A stretch of 64,000 nt of DNA, from the NCBI GenBank assembly GCA_030530095.1, contig JAUMVO010000004.1, forward strand, positions 26,954 to 90,953, given 5' to 3'. This DNA is from Clostridiaceae bacterium (GTDB lineage: Bacteria; Bacillota; Clostridia; Oscillospirales; Acutalibacteraceae). The translations under genes were made by a program, and so were the position numbers. The notes beneath the pieces are model-generated. The model saw nothing but the letters and a program-made list of their open reading frames with translations. It did no database searches and had not been told where the DNA came from. This document shows positions 44,660 to 51,931 of the stretch, in pieces (the first letter of the stretch is position 1; the number at the start of each line of letters is the position of its first letter).

Positions 44660-45184
44660 ATGAAAATCAAAAAGGACGAATTCATTTTCAGGCAGTGCAC
44701 CGCGGACGATCTGGATAGCATCCTGAAGCTTCAGGATGAGGTTTACGGAGCGCTTGAGGATAAGGACCTGTTGAGAAAGAATACAGTTGAGATGCTTGCC
44801 TTCTGCCTTGAAGAGCCGAACTACACCGTCGGCGCATATTACAAGGGCAGGCTTGCGGCAATTTCGGTTCTCTATGTTCCGCTTGAAAGTGATAAAAAGG
44901 AGATGCTTGCGACCTCGCTTGAGGGCATCGACATAACGGGCGTTCGTCATGCGAACTACAAGCTGTGCCTTGTCAGCCCCGAGTTCAGGGGTAATTCGCT
45001 TCAGAGGATACTCGAAGAAAAGCTTGTAAGAAAAGCGAAAAAGCTCGGCATAACCCTGCTGTGCGCTACCGTTTCACCCGACAACGTGTATAGTGTGCGT
45101 AATATTGAAGGGGCGGGTTACAAATTCAACCGTCAGTTTGAAAAATACTCACTCAAACGTTGTCTGTATTACAAGTACATCTGA
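44660..45184 (+). CDS. GNAT family N-acetyltransferase
   Basis: A 174-residue acetyltransferase-fold protein. The acetyl-CoA loop region appears as LVSPEFRGNSLQRILEEKLV (shown in part: VSPEFRGNSLQRILEE), followed by an ATVSPDNVYSVRNIEGAGY segment typical of GNAT motif B. The substrate is unknown. A strong GGCAGGTGA site precedes the ATG. It is the last gene of the fucosidase unit. Confidence 0.82.
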   Translation: MKIKKDEFIFRQCTADDLDSILKLQDEVYGALEDKDLLRKNTVEMLAFCLEEPNYTVGAYYKGRLAAISVLYVPLESDKKEMLATSLEGIDITGVRHANYKLCLVSPEFRGNSLQRILEEKLVRKAKKLGITLLCATVSPDNVYSVRNIEGAGYKFNRQFEKYSLKRCLYYKYI

Positions 45185-45190
45185 TAAAAA

Positions 45191-45214
45191 AAGCACGGCT
45201 CTCGCCGTGCTTTT
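45191..45214. terminator. Bidirectional terminator between the GNAT and XRE genes
   Basis: Perfect nine-base stem AAGCACGGC / GCCGTGCTT, loop TCTC, flanked by A7 and T4. Confidence 0.85.
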
Positions 45215-45217
45215 GAT

Positions 45218-45577
45218 TTATTTATCTTCAAAAAGGATTTTCTGTATCTTATCGACTTTTGATGGCTCAACCCTCAGTCTTGCAATTATCGCCCTTTCGT
45301 CGGGTGTGAGGTCACCGAGGATTCTCGGATCGGTTTTGTCGTTGTAGTCCTTTACGTTATCGCCGAGAGCAAGAGGCTTCGAAACGTCTATACTGATAAT
45401 GCTGTCAACCGTTACGCCGAAAGCCTTTGCAATTTTTTCAAGCAGGCTTATATCGGGGCGGTTGCGTCCCGTTTCGTAGGAGGCATAGGTTGAGCGCTCA
45501 ATGCCTATTACCTTTGACAGTTCAACCTGCGTAAAACCGTTAGCCTTCCGTATAGCCTTCAACTGTTCGCTCAACAT
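45218..45577 (-). CDS. XRE/Cro-family transcriptional regulator
   Basis: A 119-residue DNA-binding protein. The N-terminal helix-turn-helix is FTQVELSKVIGIERSTYASYETG (in part), then NRPDISLLEKIAKAFGV. The C-terminal 45 residues are polar and may dimerise or sense a signal. A GAGGTGATT ribosome site and a perfect consensus promoter lie upstream. It is divergent from the T-box operon and could influence it, but no operator is evident. Confidence 0.88.
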   Translation of the reverse strand: MLSEQLKAIRKANGFTQVELSKVIGIERSTYASYETGRNRPDISLLEKIAKAFGVTVDSIISIDVSKPLALGDNVKDYNDKTDPRILGDLTPDERAIIARLRVEPSKVDKIQKILFEDK

Positions 45578-45605
45578 ACAATCACCTCAAAAATCAATTA
45601 ACAAT

Positions 45606-45634
45606 ATTATAATGCTTGTGTTAAAATATGTCAA
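45606..45634 (-). promoter_or_regulatory. Consensus promoter of the XRE regulator
   Basis: TTGACA (45634-45629), 17 bases and TATAAT (45611-45606) on the minus strand: a perfect match to consensus. Its -35 lies 23 bases from the -35 of the divergent promoter. Confidence 0.85.
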
Positions 45635-45657
45635 ACAAAAAGAAGCATAAAATAATG

Positions 45658-45686
45658 TTGACAATAAAAAAACTTTATGCTAAAAT
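45658..45686 (+). promoter_or_regulatory. Promoter of the T-box operon
   Basis: TTGACA (45658-45663), 17 bases and TAAAAT (45681-45686) preceded by TGC (extended -10). Confidence 0.85.
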
Positions 45687-45699
45687 ACTTGTCAATATC

Positions 45700-45951
45700 G
45701 GAAATGCAACGAAGGAATTAATTGCTGTTCCCACTTCGGCGCAGAGAGCCGTCGGTCGGTGTAAGACGGTGCGAAAGTTCAGTAAGCCTCGTTCCCGAGC
45801 AGAGTTACGGAAAACAAGTAAGTAACTACGGCTTGCCCCGTTACCATGGCAGGAGATTTGATGGAATCTCGCAGAGTGGGTTGATTACAACCAATTAGGG
45901 TGGTACCGCGTTAATAACGTCCCTGAGGTCTTAGGACTTCAGGGATTTTTT
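45700..45951 (+). ncRNA. T-box leader, specifier CUC (leucine)
   Basis: A T-box RNA senses uncharged tRNA and lets transcription continue. Visible parts are the distal stem I region AGAGAGCCGTCGGTCGGTG and the specifier region AAGC-CTC-GTTCCCGAGC, with CTC at 45788-45790. The T-box sequence AGGGTGGTACCGCG is at 45897-45910. The terminator TCCCTGAGGTC / GACTTCAGGGA with a TTAG loop and T6 is at 45920-45951. CUC decodes leucine, and the spacing resembles the Bacillus ilv-leu leader. The next gene is a LeuA homologue, in line with leucine control. The specifier was placed by eye. Confidence 0.9.
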
Positions 45952-45988
45952 GATACTCATTACAGAAATAAGCAAAGGAGAAACAGAT

Positions 45989-47368
45989 ATGAAAAGAATT
46001 ATTATTGCCGACACGACGCTTTGCCGCGAGGACTCCGGCTTCAGCTTCAAGGAGAAAATCGAAATCGCACGTCAGCTCGAAAAGCTCAGAGTTGACGTTA
46101 TCGAGCTACCCGAAATCGCTAACTCCCGCACAGACGTACTGTTGGTTCGTACTGTTTCGTCATTTGTTAAGGACAGCGTAATTTCGGTTGCAGCGGGTTT
46201 GGGCAAAAACAGTATTGCCGACGCTGCCGAGGCGCTCGAAAACGCTCAGAAGGCTTCAATACGTATTGAGCTTCCCCTCTCACCCGTCGGTATGGAATAC
46301 ACCTGCCATAAGAAGCCCGAAAAGATGCTCGCATATATAGATGAATGCGTTAAGACCGCAAAGGAAAAGTGTCAGAGCATTGAGTTCTGCGCGCTTGACG
46401 CAACAAGAGCCGAAGAGGATTATCTTTATAAGGCAATCGAAACGGCTATTGATGCAGGCGCCGACAAGATTACGGTATGCGATACCGCGGCGCTCATGAT
46501 GCCCGACGATTTCGCTGAATTTGCGGGCAGAATTGCCGAAAAGATTAGCGTTCCCGTAGGCGTCAAGTGCTCATATAAAAACGGACTTGCCGAGGCTCAG
46601 GCGATACTCGCCTGCCGCAAGGGCGTAAGCGTTGTCAAGACTGCCGTTGGCGGCGAGACCGCTTCGCTTGAAACCTTTGCAAGCATTATCAAAGACTGCG
46701 GCGACAACTACGGCTTCTCGTCGAACATCCGCTACACCGAGCTTCACAGAATAGTCAAGCAGATTAACTGGATAACCGACAACGGCAAAAACGATCGCTC
46801 TACGGTTACCGTTTCCGCTGAGGACGCGGCTGCCGTCAAGCTCGACTCCAACGATAATCAGGAAGCCGTTATGGCTGCTGTTGCGGCGCTGGGCTACGAT
46901 TTGTCCGAGGAAGATTCGGTTAAGGTTTACGAGGAATTCTTACGCGTTGCCTCTAAAAAGACGGTCGGCTCCAAGGAACTCGACGCCATAGTCGCTTCCG
47001 CGGCTCTTCAGGTTCCCGCGACCTACAAGCTTGTAAGCTACGTTATCAATAACGGCAATATCATTACTGCGAGCGCACATATCACGCTCGAAAAGAACGG
47101 CAAGAAGACCGACGGTATTGAACTCGGCGACGGCCCGATTGACGCGTCGTTTATCGCGATTGACAAGATTATCGGCCACCACTACGAGCTCGACGACTTC
47201 CAGATTCAGGCCGTTACTCAGGGCAAGGAGGCTATGGGATCGGCCGTAGTAAAGCTCAGAAACGACGGCAAGCTCTATTCGGGCAACGGTATTTCGACCG
47301 ATATCATCGGTGCTTCAATCCGCGCCTACCTCAACGCCATAAACAAGATTCTGTACGAGGAGGGTTAA
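45989..47368 (+). CDS. 2-isopropylmalate synthase homologue lacking key catalytic residues
   Basis: The 459-residue protein has the LeuA/homocitrate synthase layout: TIM barrel (about 1-255), linker, and a C-terminal regulatory domain (about 345-459) with the conserved GDGPIDASF. In active LeuA enzymes the barrel starts DTTLRDGEQ and has HCHNDLGLA. Here these are DTTLCREDS (residues 8-16) and KCSYKNGLA (193-201), so the arginine, the metal-binding aspartate and both metal-binding histidines are replaced. The GIGERAGN loop has become AVGGETAS. It is therefore probably not a synthase; it may be a leucine-sensing pseudoenzyme or a new activity. The ATG at 45989 follows AAAGGAG. Confidence 0.8.
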   Translation: MKRIIIADTTLCREDSGFSFKEKIEIARQLEKLRVDVIELPEIANSRTDVLLVRTVSSFVKDSVISVAAGLGKNSIADAAEALENAQKASIRIELPLSPVGMEYTCHKKPEKMLAYIDECVKTAKEKCQSIEFCALDATRAEEDYLYKAIETAIDAGADKITVCDTAALMMPDDFAEFAGRIAEKISVPVGVKCSYKNGLAEAQAILACRKGVSVVKTAVGGETASLETFASIIKDCGDNYGFSSNIRYTELHRIVKQINWITDNGKNDRSTVTVSAEDAAAVKLDSNDNQEAVMAAVAALGYDLSEEDSVKVYEEFLRVASKKTVGSKELDAIVASAALQVPATYKLVSYVINNGNIITASAHITLEKNGKKTDGIELGDGPIDASFIAIDKIIGHHYELDDFQIQAVTQGKEAMGSAVVKLRNDGKLYSGNGISTDIIGASIRAYLNAINKILYEEG

Positions 47369-47369
47369 T

Positions 47370-49892
47370 ATGAATTTATCATTCTCGACTAAGGGATGGC
47401 ACAATTCCGACTTCAACGATTTCTGCGACACAGCCAATGATCTGGGCTTCAACGGAATTGAGCTTCACAATATACACAACCGCCTTTTCACCGATAAGGA
47501 CGGCGCGTTTCATGACTACGCGGCGGCTTCGACGGTAAGAAAGCTTTATGAGAGAAAGCTTACACTCACCTGCATTGATACCATCTGCGATTTGTCGGAC
47601 GCCGAAAACGAAACGGCAACCCTCGAAGAAATTGAGGCGTGTATCAATATAGCAAAAAATCTCAATATTCCTTACATCCGTCTTCGCGCTCACGCCGAAT
47701 ACAGCGAGCAGGCCTTCAATCAGGTCGCTCTGCTTCTTGAAAAGGCTATCGATATGGCGCGTGACAGTAAGGTCGTACTGTTGCTCGAGACGTCGGGTAT
47801 GTTCTCGAAAACAGCGGTGCTTCGCGATATGCTTGAACGTTTCGCGTGCGACGATTTAGCGGCGCTGTGGAATCTCTCGGCGGCATATCAGGCATCGGGC
47901 GAAGCTCCCGAGGAGGTTATCAAGAACCTCGGCGCTTACGTCCGCCACGTTCATTTAAGCGACACGAAAAAGACGGAAAACGGCGTTGAATACTGTCTTG
48001 TCGGCGAGGGCGAGCTTCCCTTAAAGGACGTTATGCTCGCGCTTCGTTCGGTCAACTACGACGGATTTATTTCGCTGGTATGGGACCCCGAGTGGTGTCC
48101 CGAGATTGACGATATGGAGATTATCTTCTCGCATTTCGTCAACTATATGAAGCAGTTCAATTATACGTCGGGCAAGGAAAAGACTCTCTACTGGAACCGC
48201 GCTCACACGGGCAGATTCGTCTGGAAAAAGGATTTGCTTATCGAGGCAACCTTCTCTGACGTGCTCGACAGAATGGTTAAGGAATTCCCCGATCAGTACG
48301 CGTTCAAATACACCACGCTCGACTATACGAGAACTTATTCGCAGTTCCGCGACGACGTCAACGAATTCGCCAGAGTGCTCGTTTCAATGGGCGTTAAGCA
48401 GGGCTCACACGTAGCGATATGGGCGTCGAACGTTCCTCAGTGGTTTATCACCTTCTGGGCGACAGTCAAAATAGGCGCCGTACTCGTTACGGTCAATACG
48501 GCCTATAAAATTCACGAGGCCGAATACCTTCTCAAGCAGTCCGATACGCATACTCTCGTTATCACCGAGGGCGCCAAGGACACGAGCTACGGCCAGATAG
48601 TTGCCGAGCTTTGCCCCGAGCTTGAAAACACGAAACCGGGCTCTCCCCTGCACGCCAAGAGACTGCCTTTCTTACGTAACGTAATTACGGTAGGCTTTAA
48701 GCAGAAGGGCTGCCTTGAGTGGAACGAAGCGCTCGAAAGAGCAAATCAGGTGCCGAAGGAAGAAATCCTGCGTATGGCTTCAAGGGTTAAGCCCGACGAC
48801 GTCTGCAATATGCAGTACACCTCGGGTACCACGGGTTTCCCCAAGGGCGTTATGCTCACGCATTACAATATAGTAAATAACGGCAAGTGCATAGGCGACA
48901 GAATGGACCTGTCAACCGCTGACAGGATGATGATTCAGGTTCCGATGTTCCACTGCTTCGGCATGGTGCTCGCGATGACCTCGACTATGACTCACGGCGG
49001 AACGCTGCTTCCTATTCCCTACTTTTCGCCGAAGCCGTCGCTGGCGTGTATCAACAACGAGCACATCACGGCATTCCACGGCGTACCGACCATGTTCATA
49101 GCCTTGCTTGAACATCCCGATTTCCCGAAGACCGACTTCTCATATATGCGTACGGGAATTATGGCGGGCAGCCCCTGCCCGATTTCCGCTATGAAGGAAG
49201 TCGTCGATAAAATGAATATGAAGGAAATTGTTATCGTTTACGGTCAGACCGAGGCTTCGCCCGGCTGTACGATGAGCTCGACGGACGACTCCATCGAGGT
49301 CCGCGTTACAACGGTCGGCAGAGCAATGCCCGAAATCGAGTGCAAGATAGTTGACCCCGAGACGGGCGAGGATTGCCCCGACAACGTTACGGGCGAGTTC
49401 GTCGCGCGCGGCTACAATATAATGAAGGGCTACTACAAAATGCCAAAGGCAACCTCGGAGGCAATTGACAAGGACGGCTGGCTTCATACGGGCGACCTTG
49501 CCTGCCGTACACCCGAGGGCAACTACAAGATTACGGGCAGACTTAAAGATATGATTATCCGCGGCGGTGAGAATATCTACCCCAAGGAGATCGAGGAATT
49601 CATCTATACAAATCCGAAGGTAAGCGACGTTCAGGTTATCGGCGTTCCCGACGAGCAGTACGGCGAGGAAATTATGGCGTGCGTAATACTCAAAGAGGGC
49701 GAAACGATGACCGAGCAGGAAATGAAGGACTTTGTCGCTGCGAGTATGGCTCGTCACAAGGTACCGAGATATATCGACTTCGTTGACTCGTTCCCGATGA
49801 ACGCGGCGGGCAAGATTCTGAAATATCAGATGCGTCAGGACGCCGTCAAGAAACTCGGACTTCAGAAGGCTGACAGTGTGGTAACGGCATGA
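47370..49892 (+). CDS. Fusion of a xylose-isomerase-like TIM barrel and an AMP-dependent acyl-CoA synthetase
   Basis: One 840-residue chain. Residues 1-265 are a sugar-phosphate isomerase/epimerase (AP endonuclease 2-like) barrel: FNGIELHNIHNR, LLLETSG (E140), RHVHLSD (H193/H195) and GEGELPLKD. A usual metal aspartate is asparagine here (N168). Residues about 290-840 are a complete adenylate-forming ligase: P-loop YTSGTTGFPKG (483-493), YGQTE (624-628), HTGD (706-709), GRLKDMIIRGGENIYP, and catalytic lysine 815 in AAGKILK. It resembles fatty-acyl-CoA synthetases. It starts one base after the LeuA-like stop. The acid it activates is unknown. Confidence 0.88.
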   Translation: MNLSFSTKGWHNSDFNDFCDTANDLGFNGIELHNIHNRLFTDKDGAFHDYAAASTVRKLYERKLTLTCIDTICDLSDAENETATLEEIEACINIAKNLNIPYIRLRAHAEYSEQAFNQVALLLEKAIDMARDSKVVLLLETSGMFSKTAVLRDMLERFACDDLAALWNLSAAYQASGEAPEEVIKNLGAYVRHVHLSDTKKTENGVEYCLVGEGELPLKDVMLALRSVNYDGFISLVWDPEWCPEIDDMEIIFSHFVNYMKQFNYTSGKEKTLYWNRAHTGRFVWKKDLLIEATFSDVLDRMVKEFPDQYAFKYTTLDYTRTYSQFRDDVNEFARVLVSMGVKQGSHVAIWASNVPQWFITFWATVKIGAVLVTVNTAYKIHEAEYLLKQSDTHTLVITEGAKDTSYGQIVAELCPELENTKPGSPLHAKRLPFLRNVITVGFKQKGCLEWNEALERANQVPKEEILRMASRVKPDDVCNMQYTSGTTGFPKGVMLTHYNIVNNGKCIGDRMDLSTADRMMIQVPMFHCFGMVLAMTSTMTHGGTLLPIPYFSPKPSLACINNEHITAFHGVPTMFIALLEHPDFPKTDFSYMRTGIMAGSPCPISAMKEVVDKMNMKEIVIVYGQTEASPGCTMSSTDDSIEVRVTTVGRAMPEIECKIVDPETGEDCPDNVTGEFVARGYNIMKGYYKMPKATSEAIDKDGWLHTGDLACRTPEGNYKITGRLKDMIIRGGENIYPKEIEEFIYTNPKVSDVQVIGVPDEQYGEEIMACVILKEGETMTEQEMKDFVAASMARHKVPRYIDFVDSFPMNAAGKILKYQMRQDAVKKLGLQKADSVVTA

Positions 49893-50704
49893 TAGACAAT
49901 AAATTCAAGGTAATTGACGCTCACTGCCACATCTATCCCGATAAAATTTCCGAGAAAGCGGCAAGGGCAACGGATAAGTTTTATGACGTTCACGGCTTCG
50001 GTGACGGTACGGTCTCGATGCTTATGCGCGAGGGTAAGAAGGCGGGAATTGACCGTTTTATCGTTCAGTCGGTTGCAACGACGCCCAAGCAGGTTTCGTC
50101 GATAAACAATTTCATTTCGCGTACCGTTGCCGAGTCAGACGGTGTACTCACGGGACTCGGAACGCTTCATCCCGACTCCGACGATATGGTGCGCGACGTT
50201 GAGGAGATAATCTCGCTCGGACTTCACGGAGTTAAGCTTCACCCCGATATTCAGGGCTTCAAGATTGACGACTACCGCTGTCTTAAAATCTACGAGCTTT
50301 GCGAAAAGCATAAGCTGCCGATTTTAATGCATACGGGCGACTCGCGCTATGACAATTCCAATCCCAACCGACTTATACCGATACTTGAAATCTATACCGA
50401 TCTGATTGTAATCGGAGCGCATTTCGGCGGCTGGTCGATATGGGAGGAAGCGAGCAAAAAGCTTCACGGCATACCCAATCTCTACGTTGACTGCTCGTCA
50501 ACCTTCGCGTGGATGCCCGAGGACAAAACGATAAAGGAAATGATTGAGCGCTACGGCACCGACAGAGTGCTATTCGGCACGGACTACCCGATGTGGTCGC
50601 CGTCAACCGAAATAAAGCGCTTTATGGGACTCGGCTACGACGACGAAACAAACCGAAAAATCCTGTACGACAACGCGATAAAGGTTTTCGGAATAGAAGA
50701 TTAA
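49889..50704 (+). CDS. Amidohydrolase_2 family metal-dependent hydrolase/decarboxylase
   Basis: A 271-residue TIM-barrel enzyme of the amidohydrolase_2 type (relatives include ACMSD and resorcylate decarboxylase). The metal site is intact: DAHCHIYP (H12, H14), LMHTGDSR, GAHFGGW and the aspartate in LFGTDYPMWSP. It could hydrolyse a lactone or amide, or decarboxylate. It overlaps the fusion gene by four bases (ATGA), so the three genes of this operon are made together. A strong terminator follows. Confidence 0.85.
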   Translation: MIDNKFKVIDAHCHIYPDKISEKAARATDKFYDVHGFGDGTVSMLMREGKKAGIDRFIVQSVATTPKQVSSINNFISRTVAESDGVLTGLGTLHPDSDDMVRDVEEIISLGLHGVKLHPDIQGFKIDDYRCLKIYELCEKHKLPILMHTGDSRYDNSNPNRLIPILEIYTDLIVIGAHFGGWSIWEEASKKLHGIPNLYVDCSSTFAWMPEDKTIKEMIERYGTDRVLFGTDYPMWSPSTEIKRFMGLGYDDETNRKILYDNAIKVFGIED

Positions 50705-50729
50705 AACTCATTTTATCTAAAAAAAGAAA

Positions 50730-50756
50730 ACGGGCTGACCGATACGGTCAGCCCGT
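50730..50756. terminator. Bidirectional terminator between the T-box operon and the inositol operon
   Basis: Perfect eleven-base stem ACGGGCTGACC / GGTCAGCCCGT, five-base loop, flanked by A and T-rich runs. Confidence 0.85.
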
Positions 50757-50766
50757 TCTGTTTGTA

Positions 50767-51780
50767 TTACTGAATCTCCGAAAGCTTAACCGGTCTGTGT
50801 TCTGCGACGGACTTTTTAGCCGCAAGACCGATTTTAACCGACTGCATACCTGCGTGAATGCCGACGGGAACGTCCTTGCCGTTTTCACAGGCGTCAACGA
50901 ACTGTCTCATTTCCTCGGAGAAGGATTCCATATATCTCTCAAGGAAGAAGAACAGCGGCTTCTCGCCCGTTACGCCGTTAGCGTCGGAGATAACTGCCGA
51001 TGAAAGCGTATCGTTCGAGGTGGCAACCATACCCTTTGAGCCGAAGAGCTCTGCTCTCTGGTCATAACCGTAAGCGGCACGGCGTGAGTTATCGATAACT
51101 GCAAGTGCGCCGTTAGCCATCTTCATAGTGATAATGGCGGTGTCAACGTCGCCCTGCTCGCCGATAGCGGGATCAACGAGAACAGCAGAATTGACGTAAA
51201 GCTCCTCAACGTCGCTGTTGGTAAGGAAGCATGCCATATCGAAATCGTGAATAGTCATATCGAGGAAGATACCGCCCGAAACTGCGATGTACTTCGGGTT
51301 CGGAGGCTCGGGATCACGTGATGTGATTTTAAGGATATGCGCCTCGCCTATCTTGCCCTCGTCATAAGCCTTGCGGATTGCGGCGAAATTGTGGTCGAAA
51401 CGGCGGTTGAAGCCGACCTGGAACTTGATTCCGGGATGAGCCGCAAGAGCGTCTGCAACTGCCTGAATCTTGGCAACGGAATGGTCAACAGGCTTCTCGC
51501 AGAAAACGTGCTTGCCGGCGTTGATGGCCTCGATTGAAATCGAAGCGTGAGTGTCGGTTGACGAGCATACAAGTACAGCGTCGATGTCGGCGTCGTTGAG
51601 GATTTCCTTATAGTCTGTATAAATCTTCGTAACACCGAAGCTCTCAATAAAAGCCTTCGTCTCGTCATTCATAAAGGGGTCCGCAACCGCAACAACGGTC
51701 GCATTTTTTACGTGGTAAGAAATTGATTCAAGGTGAACCTTGCCGATGCGTCCCGCACCGATGATACCTATTTTTAACAT
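50767..51780 (-). CDS. iolG: Inositol 2-dehydrogenase (Gfo/Idh/MocA family)
   Basis: Oxidises myo-inositol to scyllo-inosose with NAD+, the first step of the pathway. The Rossmann motif is GIIGAGRIGKVHLE (residues 5-18), and the family CEKPVDHSV lies near residue 93. The catalytic aspartate-histidine pair sits in DMTIHDFDMACFL near residue 170. The 337-residue length is usual. It is the last gene of the iol operon, behind GGAGGACAAATAA and separated from iolA by 150 bases that include a palindromic element. Confidence 0.92.
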   Translation of the reverse strand: MLKIGIIGAGRIGKVHLESISYHVKNATVVAVADPFMNDETKAFIESFGVTKIYTDYKEILNDADIDAVLVCSSTDTHASISIEAINAGKHVFCEKPVDHSVAKIQAVADALAAHPGIKFQVGFNRRFDHNFAAIRKAYDEGKIGEAHILKITSRDPEPPNPKYIAVSGGIFLDMTIHDFDMACFLTNSDVEELYVNSAVLVDPAIGEQGDVDTAIITMKMANGALAVIDNSRRAAYGYDQRAELFGSKGMVATSNDTLSSAVISDANGVTGEKPLFFFLERYMESFSEEMRQFVDACENGKDVPVGIHAGMQSVKIGLAAKKSVAEHRPVKLSEIQ

Positions 51781-51841
51781 TTATTTGTCCTCCGATAATT
51801 AAAGTTTTTATTCAGAATAAAACCTTAGTAGATTTTTAGAG

Positions 51842-51922
51842 AATTTTTCGCAAGGCAAGGCGGACGAGCGACGGCGTATCAGGTATACTCCGAGCGAAGT
51901 CCAACGCAGCATTACGGAAAAT
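51842..51922. repeat. Imperfect palindromic element in the iol operon
   Basis: An 81-base noncoding palindrome runs from AATTTTTCG to CGGAAAATT. Its centre is GTATCAGGTATAC, with GGACGAGCG and CGAGCGAAGTCC as mirrored arms. It resembles a dispersed clostridial intergenic repeat seen after or between genes, but only one copy is in this window. It could fold as RNA between iolA and iolG and affect their relative expression. Confidence 0.55.
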
Positions 51923-51931
51923 TATCAAAAA

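Noticed and set aside
45628..45825. 65-residue basic reading frame upstream of the LeuA-like gene
   Set aside because: It runs over the promoter and stem I of the T-box leader and has no ribosome site; the RNA structure explains the sequence.
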